Below are positions 22,739 to 34,570 of a stretch of 64,000 nt of DNA, piece after piece. Position 1 is the first letter of the stretch. Every line of letters begins with the position of its first letter. The notes under the pieces were generated by a model. The model ran no database searches and had not been told where the DNA came from. It saw only the letters and a list, made by a program, of their open reading frames with translations. The DNA is from Metamycoplasma cloacale (GTDB taxonomy: Bacteria > Bacillota_I > Bacilli_A > Mycoplasmatales > Metamycoplasmataceae), in contig NZ_LR215049.1 in the NCBI RefSeq assembly GCF_900660735.1, positions 558,001 to 622,000 of the forward strand, read 5' to 3'. A program made the position numbers and the translations under genes.

Positions 22739-23907
22739 ATCCTTCTTTACTAAAATTTGCTGATAAAAAGATTGCTAAAAACACTGTAACAGTCCATAAA
22801 AGCAATGCTCGTTTATTTTGAGAAAGATTTACTAAAAAGAAAACCAATATCGTTGCATTGATTTTCTTTGTTATTATACTTTTATCTATTTTAATAGCAA
22901 CTTTCTTTATTAAATATTCGCCAACTAATTCAATACATCAAAATTCCTTTGTAGTTAATAATCTACCCAGTGAATATCTAGATGTAGTTAATAGAAACTT
23001 TGAACGTGGTGATCAACTTGATTTTATAAGAAAAATTGCCGAATTGGAACAAAACAGAGCAACGCAATTAGGTGAAATTCCTGTATTTAAAATACTTTTT
23101 GATTCATCAAGAGATGTTGGTGGTTCAATGACAACAAACACAGACATCGTTGAACTTTGATACAGCCCATACGATTTAATTAAAGCAATTAATTTAAACG
23201 TTGATGAAGTAAATAAGATTAAAATCGATCATACAATCATATTAGGGACAAATTCAAACGGAATAGATATTTTTTCAAGATTATTAACCTCATTTTGATT
23301 AACTATATTAATTATTTTTACATCAATGATATTTAATATTTTTACAGGATTTACATTAGGTTCACTTTCTGGATTAAATAAAGAAAAAATGTTTTTTAAA
23401 TTCATTGATATGATTGCTTCATTTATTAACTCAATACCAGAATTAATTTGAATATTTATCTTATGTATTGCTTTTACAACTAATTTTATAGGTATTGTTT
23501 GTGCGTTTATTTTAATATCATGAACAACATTCTATGAATTATCAAAAAACGAAACATTGCAATTAAGACATAAGGATTTCATTAATTCAGCTAAAGCAAT
23601 AGGATTGAATCAATTTCAATTAATTTATTTAGAAATATTTAAAATCATTCTTCCTTCTATTATTAACCTAATCATTGATAGATTTTGTATGAATTTATTA
23701 ATTATTTCTTCTCTTTCTTTTTTAGATTTAATAACAAATTCATCCAACTTAAATATTGGAAGTATTTTAAAGGAAGCAATTAATTCAATATCATATAACC
23801 CAAGTTATTTAATTGTAGTTGTTATCCTTATTACATCATTTACCGTTTCACTTAAATTATTCAATAACTCTTTATCGCAAACATTCAACCCAATTATTTC
23901 AAAATAG
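22723..23907 (+). CDS. ABC transporter permease, OppC-like
   Basis: 394 aa. A cytoplasmic N-terminus, one helix (IVALIFFVIILLSILIATFF), a large extracellular loop of about 130 residues, then five more helices. The coupling loop HKDFINSAKAIGLNQFQLIYLEIF fits the EAA motif. The large loop after the first helix also occurs in the main OppC here. Overlapping the upstream permease gene, it would form the second half of a heterodimeric pore. It ends in a 14-bp bidirectional terminator. Confidence 0.75.
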
Positions 23908-23938
23908 AAAGTAGCTACTGAAACTACTTTCTATTTTA
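23901..23938. terminator. Strong bidirectional terminator
   Basis: Perfect 14-bp stem AAAATAGAAAGTAG / CTACTTTCTATTTT with a 9-base loop. It overlaps the stop codons of both converging genes. Confidence 0.95.
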
Positions 23939-24929
23939 ATAAATCATTTTCTTTTAAACCTTGTGATTTTCCAATGTTCAAAAGCATTGTTTTAATTTCG
24001 TTTAACATATCATTAGTTGCTTCAAGTGTTGCATTAGTTATTAACGATTCAGTTGGATTGTATTCAATTTCATTAATAAAAACTTGATCCATATAATTGA
24101 AATTTTGTAATACATCAATGTGATTGATATTATCAACAATTGAATTAGTCATTGATTGAAAATCATTCTTAAATTCAGTATAATATTGTTTTTGATATTC
24201 AATCATTTTTATATGTCACAATGATATTTCATTTAGCATATTTAACAAGGCATGAGAGTGACTGTGCGAGTTTTTATCGCCATCTAAATTGATATTATTT
24301 AGATTTTCAATTGTTGTTAATTTGTTGTAATCCAATACGTTTTGTTTTAAGAAAATTCAAGCAGAATTAACACTATTTTGCAATAGTGATAGATTAATAT
24401 CTTTACCTAACAGACGATCATCAATCACTTTCAAATGTTTCAAAAATTCTTTTGATTCAAATGCTAAATTTATATCCACCATTACAGCTTCAATATCTTG
24501 AAAAATTAAAGTATATTTAGATAAAAACAAACTAAATAAATTAACATCTTGATTGTTTTTTATATCTAATCATTTAGAAATAAAACTACGAATCGTATTT
24601 CTATTTTCTTCAATGCTTTGTTCATTAGATAATTGCGTTAATTTGTTTTTTAAAATTAAATAATTACGTTTTAAGGTAGAAAATTTTTGATGATAATGAC
24701 GATAATTACGTTTTAAATCAACAAATACTTTTTGGACATCACCATTATATTTGCTATATAAATTATTTACCGGTGATGATTCAAATGCAATTGAATTATT
24801 TTTCTCTTCTTGATTCTCTTGATTATTATTTTTTATCGGTTCTTCTCAATCTGGTCTTTTGCAAGCAATCGTTACACAAGGAATAACTAATAATGAAAAG
24901 GCAGGTAAAATAAATTTAATTTTCTTCAT
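23931..24929 (-). CDS. Lipoprotein, helical, unknown function
   Basis: 332 aa. Signal peptide with lipobox VTIAC, then a Glu/Asn-rich segment and a long, mostly helical domain. A short His cluster, DGDKNSHSHSHALLN, lies near residue 225 and could bind metal; a ZIP metal transporter with a His-rich loop is encoded 2 kb away. The ATG overlaps the stop of the upstream lipoprotein gene (TAATG), so the two are translationally coupled and may act together. Family not recognised. Confidence 0.7.
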
Positions 24930-26794
24930 TAGTTTTCACCTCCTTTTTCAGGAATTATTGATACTAAATGACTTGAAATTGATTTATCAAATCCTTTAAA
25001 TCCATTTCAATATAAATCTACTTCTTTTAGTATTCTTTCGCCTTCGGTTTTATAGTTAAAATCTTGTTCATTTGCATATGACATAAATTTCATTCTTAAC
25101 TTAATTCTTCCAATTTCGGTTTGATTATCCAATATTTCTAAATCAATTCTTTTCACACCAGAATATACATTTCCTTCTTTATTTTCCAATGCATATGATA
25201 ATAAATAATTATTTAAAAATGATGTCAATAATTTAATTTGGAAAGAATCTTGCCTTACTCAATTTGCTTCATAGTTTTCTCTTAAATCATTATTTCAATA
25301 TGAATAAGATAGATTTAAATTATTAAATGCACGTTCTAATAATATTTCATATGGTGAATTTGGATAATTACTACTTGGTTTTAGAAATTCATTTAACGAA
25401 ATCCCAGCAGGAATGGCGATATTATCTTTTTTATAATAATAGAAATCATTTATTGTTAAATCTTCTTCACGTTTGTTATTAATAATCTTCGCTTTTAGTC
25501 TATGACCATGATCATCAAAATTAGAACTAATTCAAACATAATCTTTATAACTTTTATCTTTTTTAAATACACGTACTATTGCTTTTATTAATTGGTCTGT
25601 ATTTAAATAATCGGTATATTTAAAATCAATGATCTTATAACTAACATCTGTATCTTTTTTATTTTCTGGAACTTTTATATAAAAGAAATCGTCTTTAAAG
25701 TTTTGGAATAAACTCATTAAACCTTTTGTATTTCAATACTCAAAGCTAGTTACTCCTTTTATGAAATAGTTTATATTATCAACAATATTTAAATATTGTT
25801 TACCATCTATTTCTAATAATGGGTTTTCTATATATTCATTAAATAACGGTAATTCTTCTTTCAATCCATTATTACCAACACCAAATTTTTGATCAGTTGC
25901 ATAAGTTCTGAAATCATTAATATAGAATGTTTTTTCTTGGTTTTCATTGTTTAAGATGTTTTGATTTTTAAAATCATACATTCCTTTAAACTTAATTGCG
26001 ATATATGATGAATTTCCACTAAATGATTTAACTTCCCTTGCATTATCTCAATCGATTTCTATTCTTGATATTCCGACATTGAATTTGTTTAAATATAGAC
26101 AAAGAAATGATTCAAATAATTCTCTTTGTAATTGATATTCATTAGATAAAAAGGTTTTAGCTTGAATATAATTGCTAGTAAAATAATCTTTTAATAACAC
26201 GTTTTGATTATCTTTGTTAATCATTCTTCTTTTATTCATGTATGAATAATTAATATTACCATCTTGAATTAATCTAAAAAGAATTGTTTGAATATCAGCG
26301 AAATAAGGATCTCCAACTCTATCAAAATCGTAATTAAATTTTGAAGCTAGAATTGAGAATCATTGTTCATTAAATCCGTTTGCATCATCAATTTCATTGA
26401 AATCATATACATTAAAGAAATCATTAATATTGCTTTTTTCATTAGTTTCAATTACCTTAATATTATCTAAATTTGATATTTCTTGTTTTCAATATTTTTG
26501 TATCGGAAAATCAATATTAAAAATTGATGTATGCTTATTATGTATTAATTTAATAGTATTATCCTCAAATACGGCTGAATCAAAATATACCTTTTGATTT
26601 CCGTCTAAAAAGTAAAAAATCTTATTTGAGTTATGTAGTGAAGCAACTTGGTTTCCAGTTAATCTAGTAAGGTATTTTCTTGAGATTTTTTCAATATCTA
26701 AATACGCTGTTTTATATGAACAACTTACTATTGTCGGAACTATTCCTAATGTAGGTACAAGTGCTAAAAATATAGGTAATCTATTTCTCTTCAT
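24929..26794 (-). CDS. Large lipoprotein, unknown function
   Basis: 621 aa. Signal peptide (KRNRLPIFLALVPTLGIVP) and lipobox TIVSC. The mature protein is rich in Asn, Tyr, Phe and Ile with many TGA-encoded Trp, and shows no motif I recognise. It is the first gene of a two-gene operon and is divergent from the ZIP transporter; the promoters share the AT-rich 99-base gap. A lipoprotein of similar composition lies downstream of the ZIP gene (27898-30414), which suggests related roles. Confidence 0.72.
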
Positions 26795-26893
26795 ATATGC
26801 TGTAAAACAATTTTTATTATAATATAATTATAAAATTATTGTATAATTTCTTAATATTTAATCAAAAAAAATATAATTATAAAGGTATATAAA

Positions 26894-27913
26894 ATGTTTT
26901 TTACTATAGATAAGTTCGGAGGAAATTTAAACCTTACCATTTTTGTAAATTTATTAATTTACATAATTGTACTTTTAGGGGTGCCTTCTGTATTCCTTGG
27001 TTTTTTGTCGTTATTTAAATTTAAAGCTTCTCCAAAACGTTCAATTTATCTATACGCTTTTTCAACCGGAATGTTTCTAATAATCGGTGCTGCTGGGTTT
27101 ATTAAAGAAGGTTATTTCCGTCTAGAATATTTCTTCCACGACACAAGTACTACAGGAGGATATCAATATACCAGTGGCAATCAAACTAAAGAACAATTAT
27201 TTATTGCCTTAATCGTTGGTAGTGCAAGCTTAATCGGACTTGCAATTGTTATATTAGGTAGATATTTATTCGTTAAACTTTCAAAAACAGAACTACATGT
27301 TGAACACGATCATCACTCACACTCTGATCACCTCTTTTCATACAGAGACGTAGATAATCCCAAAGCAGCTTGAACAGCAATTTTAATGATACTTAGTCAT
27401 AGAATAATTGATGGGCTAGTATTAGGTGTTTCTGTCTTTCAATTAACTTCACAAGGTTATCAAAAACCAAATTTAGCATTAATCATTACATTCAATATTC
27501 ACTTATTATTTGAAGTTGTTATTGTTTATTATCGTCAAATTCAATATGGTGAATCAAAATTAAAGGCCATTGGATACAATCTATTGACTTTGGTGTTAAT
27601 TATTCCTATTATGTTTTTAGGAGCATTTTTAGGTCAATATATCAACAAAGTAGCTTGAATTGAACCATTCCTAACCACAATGGGTGGGGCAATTATTGTC
27701 TTTATGTCAGTTATTGAATTAGTTCCTGAATTTATTCATTACAGAAACGAAAGCACTAAAACAATTTATATTACCTTAATTGTATTGGCTTCTTCAATTG
27801 TCTTAACTTTAATATTCTTAAGTTTCCACACACATACTCAATCAAGTCCAAACATTACTGGTGGATTTATAGAAGGATTTAGAAATAGGGAGTTGGTATG
27901 AAGAAGAAATTAA
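26894..27913 (+). CDS. ZIP-family divalent metal transporter
   Basis: 339 aa, eight hydrophobic segments. A His-rich cytoplasmic-type loop, HVEHDHHSHSDH, lies near residue 137-148, followed by the two metal-site helices: LSHRIIDGLVLG and IHLLFEVVIVYY. These correspond to the HN-x-x-(D/E)G and HE-x-x-H helices of ZIP proteins that take up Zn, Mn or Fe. The His of the second helix motif is followed by a less canonical pattern. With TGA read as Trp the gene ends at TAA 27911-27913 and overlaps the next lipoprotein gene by 16 bases. A TATAAT lies at 26842. Confidence 0.85.
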
Positions 27914-30414
27914 TGCTACTAACACTACTTCCGTTTTCTACATTCAGTATTGCCCCTATTGCTTGTACAAAGGAAACTAAATTCAATGATTTTAATGCTT
28001 TACATGATAATTACGTAAGTTGATTTAATCAACCAAACGTAATTACAGATTTTAGTTATGCTTATCCTAATTCATATAATGAACAATTAAAGAATATCAA
28101 CCTATTGACAGGTTCTAAAATTATTAGAATTGCATCCCAAAAACAACCTGTTATAGATTTCAGAGATAATATCACTATTCAACCAACGGAACTGTGATAT
28201 AAAATGGAATTCGCAAGAGAAATCATCATCTCAAGTGTTGATGATAATGGATTTAAAAAAGATTATTCATTTACAACCGATGAAATAGAACGTGTTGATT
28301 TAAACGACACATTAGAAGAAAATAAAAATCCACATATATACTATCCAGAAAAAGATAAGGGGAATGGGTTTAACAAACCTTTTATTTTCGTTCCTTCATC
28401 TAATGAAAATTCAATTAATCATCCTTTATTTAGAGAAAAACTTAAAAAAGCTAAAAGTGTAACCATTAAATTTAAAAACAGTGAATGAAATAATGAAGTT
28501 TATTGAACGACAGGAGGGGTTAAAACAAAATATTTAGTAACGGCCAAAGATTTTAAGTTTGGTTTAATTAAAACAGCCTTGCAGAACAAAGAATACAGAA
28601 ATGTATTTTTAAAAAATATGAATTTAAGCAAGCAATATGAAAATGTGAATTATGATGCAAATAATCCATATTTTAATGGCGTGGATTTAGTTCAATTTTT
28701 TAAAAACTACCAAATTAAATACAATAATCTTCTTAACCCTGATTTAATCAATTCGGGCGATATAAATAGTATTCATTTTACAGCCGAAGATAACGTAGGT
28801 TTAATTGATTTCAGTAATTTTTTAGAACAACTTTTAATTTATTCAAATTTTATTGATGCAATTCCTTATGAATATCTAAAAGAAAAATACGAAACCTTTA
28901 ATTTATTTTCTGACAATAATTTCTATAAATGATTTTATAATTACGGCAAAACTTTTAGTGATCGTTTATATGCTTCATACTACTATATTTCTAAACACAA
29001 TGATAAAGAAACTATCCTTTGAAGAAACAAACATTACAACACCATAACAGGTAATTGAAACAATACAAAACATTTAAATGAAATCAAATTTAAATACAAT
29101 TCAATTCCCATCAACAATGATACCTTTAACTTACAAATGATTAATGCGTTTAAACAAAACATTATTAGTGAATTAAATATTTCTTCTCTTTCAACTGCGC
29201 AAAAAAATGACATTATTGATCAATACAATAAATTTAACCTTAATTATTATCAAGACTATCAAAAATACCAAGCACATAATAAAATCATTTTAAATAACCT
29301 AATTACACCAGAAAGTAATTACTATTTCAATCAGACTTTTTCTCAACTGTACTATGGTTTAACTTTAAATGATTTAATCAACAATAATTACAATGTTAAC
29401 GATTTATTTAAACCAGAGACATTAGAATTTAGAAGCTTATTAAATAACGTTATTAATCCATATGCTTTATCTAAAATTAATAATCAAGATATTTGATTAT
29501 CTCAAGCGCCTTTAGATATTAAAATTATTGCTAATAACACAAATAATACTAACTATCAATATTTAAAAGATGCACATTTGAATATTCATAAACAAATAAT
29601 TCTTAAACAAGAACAAGATATTATTAAACAAAATAACAACACAACGAGCTATGATAATTATTTAAAATACAATGAATTAAATAATATTCTTAACTTAAAA
29701 GAGAGATTCAAAAGCATTGATTTTGAATATATCAAAAATAGAATTAATGAAATTATTGCTAAAAACAATATTACAGATACTATTGAATGAGAAATACCAA
29801 TAATTGCATTAAATTCAACCAACGAACAAATTGCGCTAATGAAAAATATAATTGATATATTTAAAGATATCAATATACTTTTAAAGCCGAGCATAAAATT
29901 CATTACAGATTTCAATGAATATAATGAATATTTCAAATCTTCAAAATCAATTTATAAAGAAGCTGATTTTGTATTAAACAATAGCATAACAAATGATTTT
30001 ATTGTACATGCTTTAAGCAATAATAATTATCAAGTTATTATGCAAATTTTATCTAACATAAATAGTCTTGCATATCCTAATTTAAATAAATTAGTAAAAA
30101 TGCTAATTAATGAAAAAATCTTCGAAACTAAATTAATTAATTTAAATGTTGTAGAATTATTAACACATCTTGAAACAAAGAATATAAAAAATGAATTCAG
30201 TAGAAAGATTAATAAATATTTATTTACATTAAATACATCCGAAGTTATTAATTTAATAAATGAAATTAATAATATAAATTCATATAATATAAGTTTTTCA
30301 AATGGAGCTTCAATTAATAAGTTCAATAAAATCGCTTATCAAAAATACATCTATAAACCTTATGTGTATGACGGACTAAATTATTTACAAGACATTATCT
30401 TAATAGGAGATTAA
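27898..30414 (+). CDS. Large lipoprotein coupled to ZIP transporter
   Basis: 838 aa. Signal peptide (KKKLMLLTLLPFSTFSI) with lipobox PIAC. The mature protein is Asn/Tyr/Phe/Leu-rich with many TGA-encoded Trp. No enzymatic motif recognised. Its start codon is within the end of the ZIP gene, so translation of the two is coupled. A physical link to the transporter, for example as an extracellular substrate-collecting partner, is inference. Its composition resembles the divergent 621-aa lipoprotein. Confidence 0.72.
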
Positions 30415-30416
30415 TT

Positions 30417-30866
30417 ATGAAGAAAAAATGATTACTCCCTTCATTAGCAATTGCACCAATTATTGCAACTCCAATGATTGCGGCAAGTTGTGATAATAAA
30501 GGACCTATCAACAATCAAAATTTACAAAAATTAACATCAACTCAAATTGAACAAATTAAAAATTCTTTTGTTTTTGAATTAACAGAGGAAGGAAGACAAC
30601 AAAATTACAGAGATGTTGTTGAATTGTTAAAAAATAAGGTTAACTATTACCTTTCACACCAACAATTTAATGCAGTCCAATCAGATGTTGAATTATCTAA
30701 ATGAGTTAAATTAAAATGAATTAACATTAATGACATTCAAATTGGTCACAATCTTAAAATTCTATTTCAAGTGGATAGTAATACACAATTATTAAAATTA
30801 AAATGAGAAGTTAGCTGTGAAGCCTTTGGCACTGAAGGTAGTGGCGAAGAAACTTTAGAAAAATAA
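30417..30866 (+). CDS. Small lipoprotein
   Basis: 149 aa. Signal peptide (MKKKWLLPSLAIAPIIATP) and lipobox IAASC. The mature part includes EEGRQQNYRDVVELLKNKV and a beta-rich C-terminus (IGHNLKILFQVDSN, LLKLKWEVSC) ending in a Gly/Glu-rich tail. A second Cys lies near residue 134. It is 2 bases after the large lipoprotein and closes the ZIP-lipoprotein-lipoprotein operon. Family not recognised. Confidence 0.75.
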
Positions 30867-30896
30867 AAAATCTGGCTATAAACCGGATTTTTTAAT
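30866..30896. terminator. Terminator after the lipoprotein operon / tpiA
   Basis: AAATCTGG ... CCGGATTT with one U-G pair, A and T runs on both sides, between converging genes. Confidence 0.85.
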
Positions 30897-31614
30897 CAAT
30901 TCTTTTTGCCATTTCAATAAAGTTAATCGGATCTAATGCGGCTCCACCAACCAGGAAACCATCCACATTTTTAATTTGTTTCAATAAATCAATATTTTTT
31001 AGTGAAACAGATCCACCATATAAAACTGGGACTTTATGATGTGTAAATTCTTTAATATATTCAATAACATGTTCAATATGACATATTTCAGGAATAATTC
31101 CATTACCAATACAGTAAATTGGCTCGTATGAAATAATTAAATCACGATAATCAGTAATTCCTTTAAGGCATTTATTTAATTGGTCAATAATAAATTCTTT
31201 AGTTTTCTTTGCTTCAAATGTTGCAAGATCTTCACCAACACAAAGCACTGGTCTAACTTTGGTGTTTTCAATGTGTGCAATTTTTTGATTAATTAAATCA
31301 TCCGTTTCATTAAACATCATTCTCCGTTCTGAATGACCTAATAATACGAAATCAAGATTTAATTCTTCAGCACTACGAATTGAAACCTCACCAGTATATG
31401 CGCCTTTTTGTTTATGAAAAATATTTTGAGCACCAAATAGATATTGTTTATCAGGTTTATCTAGAATCAATGAAATTGAATCATGTGAAACAGCTTCGCC
31501 GATAATTGTGTGCTTTAAGTTAGCTTTCTTAATTTCATTATTTAAAGTGTCTAGATAAGAACTTGTTTCAAAATAAGTTAAATTCATTTTTAGATTACCA
31601 ATTAAATATTTCAT
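30892..31614 (-). CDS. tpiA: Triosephosphate isomerase
   Basis: 240 aa glycolytic TIM barrel interconverting dihydroxyacetone phosphate and glyceraldehyde-3-phosphate. GNLKMN near the N-terminus carries the catalytic Lys (usually GNWKMN), LLGHSERRMMF the catalytic His, and ISYEPIYCIG the catalytic Glu (usually YEPIWAIG). LYGGSV is the phosphate-binding loop. AGGAGC precedes the ATG. The two Trp-to-Leu/Tyr changes are conservative and common in mycoplasmas. Confidence 0.95.
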   Translation of the reverse strand: MKYLIGNLKMNLTYFETSSYLDTLNNEIKKANLKHTIIGEAVSHDSISLILDKPDKQYLFGAQNIFHKQKGAYTGEVSIRSAEELNLDFVLLGHSERRMMFNETDDLINQKIAHIENTKVRPVLCVGEDLATFEAKKTKEFIIDQLNKCLKGITDYRDLIISYEPIYCIGNGIIPEICHIEHVIEYIKEFTHHKVPVLYGGSVSLKNIDLLKQIKNVDGFLVGGAALDPINFIEMAKRID

Positions 31615-31623
31615 ATCTGCTCC

Positions 31624-32097
31624 TTATTTAATAAATGATGGAATTAAACTTATTATCATTATAACACCAAGCGCAATGTATGTCAAGAAAACTAAATTAG
31701 TCATCTTTGGTTGATACAGTTTCTTTTTATTCTTCATTGATTCCTCTAATTCATATTTACGTTTAGTTTCGACATAAATTTCGTCATATGATTTATTATC
31801 TTTATTATTTGATAATTCTTTTTTAACACTTTTATTTATTTTGTGATGTTTGATTGCATCACCAAATGTTTTAGAAAGTCCTTTACCAAAACCTAAACGA
31901 ATAAATAGAATTACTAGATTAATTGAAATCATGAGAATCGCAACAATTGTAATTGAATCTACATAAGATTTATTTGCAACATATCTAATGATAAAAATCA
32001 ATGAAGTATAAACTATTAAAGAAACAAATAAATAAATTAAACTAAATTTATTTCAACTATTTCTTCAGTATTCCCTAAATGATAATCTTTCTTTCAT
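31624..32097 (-). CDS. Membrane protein, DUF3899-like
   Basis: 157 aa. Three hydrophobic segments: SLIYLFVSLIVYTSLIFII and IVAILMISINLVILFI near the N-terminus, and LVFLTYIALGVIMIISLIP at the C-terminus. A charged cytoplasmic loop of about 60 residues (SVKKELSNNKDNKSYDEIY...) lies between the second and third. The pattern fits a small mycoplasma membrane family (I believe DUF3899) of unknown function. It lies 9 bases before tpiA. Confidence 0.65.
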
Positions 32098-32111
32098 ACT
32101 TATTTCTTCCT

Positions 32112-32150
32112 TATATAAAAAATATATATACCATAAAGTATATATATTTA
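32112..32150 (-). terminator. Terminator of the opp operon
   Basis: Twelve-base stem AAATATATATAC / GTATATATATTT with a 6-base loop and a U-rich tail on the - strand, about 27 bases past the oppF stop. Confidence 0.65.
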
Positions 32151-32176
32151 ATTGTTTTTTATTGTGTTTTATAACA

Positions 32177-34570
32177 TTATTCTTTGGTTCATTCAATTAT
32201 TTGCTCTTCGGTTCCATAGATAAAGTGGTTTGGTTCAACTTCTTTCATAATTGGAACGTTAGGGAATTGTTGTGCATCTAGATAATCTAGTTCAAATGAA
32301 ACATCTTGGAATTTAACGTTAGCATTTGAAATCTTAGGTATTGCTTTAAATAAATTGATTGTATATGGATGCAATGGTTTGTCATAAATTAATTCTGTCT
32401 TACCATGTTCAACAATCTTACCTAAGTGCATAATTTGAACGTTATCTGCGATGTATTCAATCATACTTAAGTCATGCGCAATGAAGATTAAACCAATTTC
32501 TTTACTTCTACATAGTTCTTTTAACAAGTTAACAACTTGTGCTTGAATAGAAATATCCAAAGAAGCAATTGGTTCATCAGCTACAATAACTTGTGGTTCG
32601 GTTATTAATGCTCTAGCAATAACAATTCTTTGTAATTGTCCCCCACTGAATTCATGTGGATAACGATAAGCAAATTGTTTTAACAAACCAACTTCTTCGA
32701 GTGCTTTATAAATGGTTGTTTTATAAAGCAGTTGTGAAATTAATATTTTTGTAACAGGCCTTAATACAACAGTGTCTAATAAATTAAATCTTGTTCCTCA
32801 TTTTGATTCACTTGATTCAGCACCTGTTTTTGCTGCTAATTCAATATTCTTTTCAACTCAACGAATATCAACACCTAATAATAAGTATATTTTGCTGATA
32901 TCTTTGTTTAAATAATGTTTTTCAACAGTAAATGATTTAAGTGTATCTAATTTAATTGCTAAATCTGATTTATAGATTGCAATTAATGAACGAATGTCTT
33001 TTTCTGTTTCTTTGTCCTTGATTTGTGATTCTAGATATTTTCAATATTTTTCAATCGCTTCATCAAGTTGTTTATTACATTTAGTTTGAAGATCAACTAA
33101 TTCATGATATAGTTTGTCTTCTTCTTTGATTTGTTCATATAATTCTTTGATTTTAATCTTATATGAAGCAATGAAAGAAATTCTTTCTTTTTCATAAACT
33201 TCTTGAACTTCTTTTAATTTCAATTTAACTTCATCTAGATGTTTTTGTGCATCTTCTTCAACAACAGTGTTTTTAATAATTAATTTTTGTTGTCTAATTT
33301 TTTCATTTATATCTGTAAAGATAGCTTGAAATTCTTTTTCAAGTTGTTTAGATTCTTCAATATATTCAGTTGCATCAAATTGAAATTTGTCAATTTTTTG
33401 TTGCAAGATTTGTTTTAAATTATTTTGATAAGGAATTGCTTCTAAATATTTTTTATAGAAATCTTGTGATGCCTTTTTTAAACCATTAATTAACGCTTTT
33501 AGTGTTTCAAATTCTAATAATTTACAATGTGGTTTAATAGTGTTTCAAATACTCTTTTGTTTTTTGAAAATTAATTCATTTTTTAAATTATATAAATAGA
33601 ATGATAAGTCTGTTGATGATAATCTAGCTATATTAGCAAGTTCTGCTTCATTTTTAAATTCAACATTAAAGTTTAAGAAAGCATTTCTTGTTGAGTTTAA
33701 TAAATCATTATAAATACGTTTTTGACGTTTTAATTCTAATTTTAATCTCTTAATCTCTTCACGTGCTAAAACACCGGCTTTGGTATATTTAACATAGTTT
33801 TGCGCTCTTTTTAGATTTGCTACATTTAACAAGTATGCATCTTCAAAAGGAGTAATATTGTGTTCTCTATATCTTTTTTGACAATCATAATAGAATGATA
33901 AAAGACTATTAGTGTTTGAATACATATTGTCAATAATCAATGATTCAATATGTTGTTTTTCATCTAGATATGAGAAGAATAAGTTAAAGTTATCTTCATT
34001 TGATAATTTTTCATCAAATTCTAAATGATCAAATTTCTTTGTTCATTTGTAAAAGAATGGTTTGGCTAATTTATTAATTTCTTTTAAATTACTTAATTGA
34101 AGTTTCATTGCTTCAATATGGAAGGTATATTTAAAGTTTGATTTAACTTGTGATCAATCTTTGAAAATATCGTCAATACGTTCCTTCATAATCCCATTGA
34201 TCTTTAAAGGTTCTTTTAAAATACTGTAAATATTTTGTTGACCATTTAAAGAAGCGTGTGGATCTTGGAAAATCATTTGAACGTTTTTTCTTAAGAATTT
34301 ACGTCTTTTGTTACTAATTCTTTTTCCTGAGATAATTTTTCCATTTAATCTAACAAATCCATTACATTCATCATACAATCTTAAAATTGTTCTACCAACT
34401 GTAGTTTTTCCTGACCCAGATTCACCAATTAATCCAACAATTTCACCCTTATGTACCTCAAAAGAAACATCATCAACCGCTTTATTGATATATCCTTGTG
34501 AGACGAAATATTTCTTTAAATTTTCAATTGATAATACGACATTTTTTTCATTAAAATCTTTTTTACTCAT
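32177..34570 (-). CDS. oppF: Oligopeptide ABC transporter ATPase OppF, with long insertion
   Basis: 797 aa, more than twice the usual OppF. Walker A GESGSGKTTVGR near residue 40 and Q-loop MIFQDPHASL near 105 are followed by about 480 residues rich in Lys/Glu/Leu with coiled-coil heptads. The domain then resumes with the signature EFSGGQLQRIVIARAL near 640, Walker B VIVADEPIASLD and the switch His in FIAHDLS. The C-terminal oligopeptide-type ATPase extension follows. Similar very long OppF proteins are known in other mycoplasmas (M. genitalium MG080), so this is a lineage trait. It energises peptide uptake together with OppD. Its start overlaps the oppD stop by 8 bases. Confidence 0.92.
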
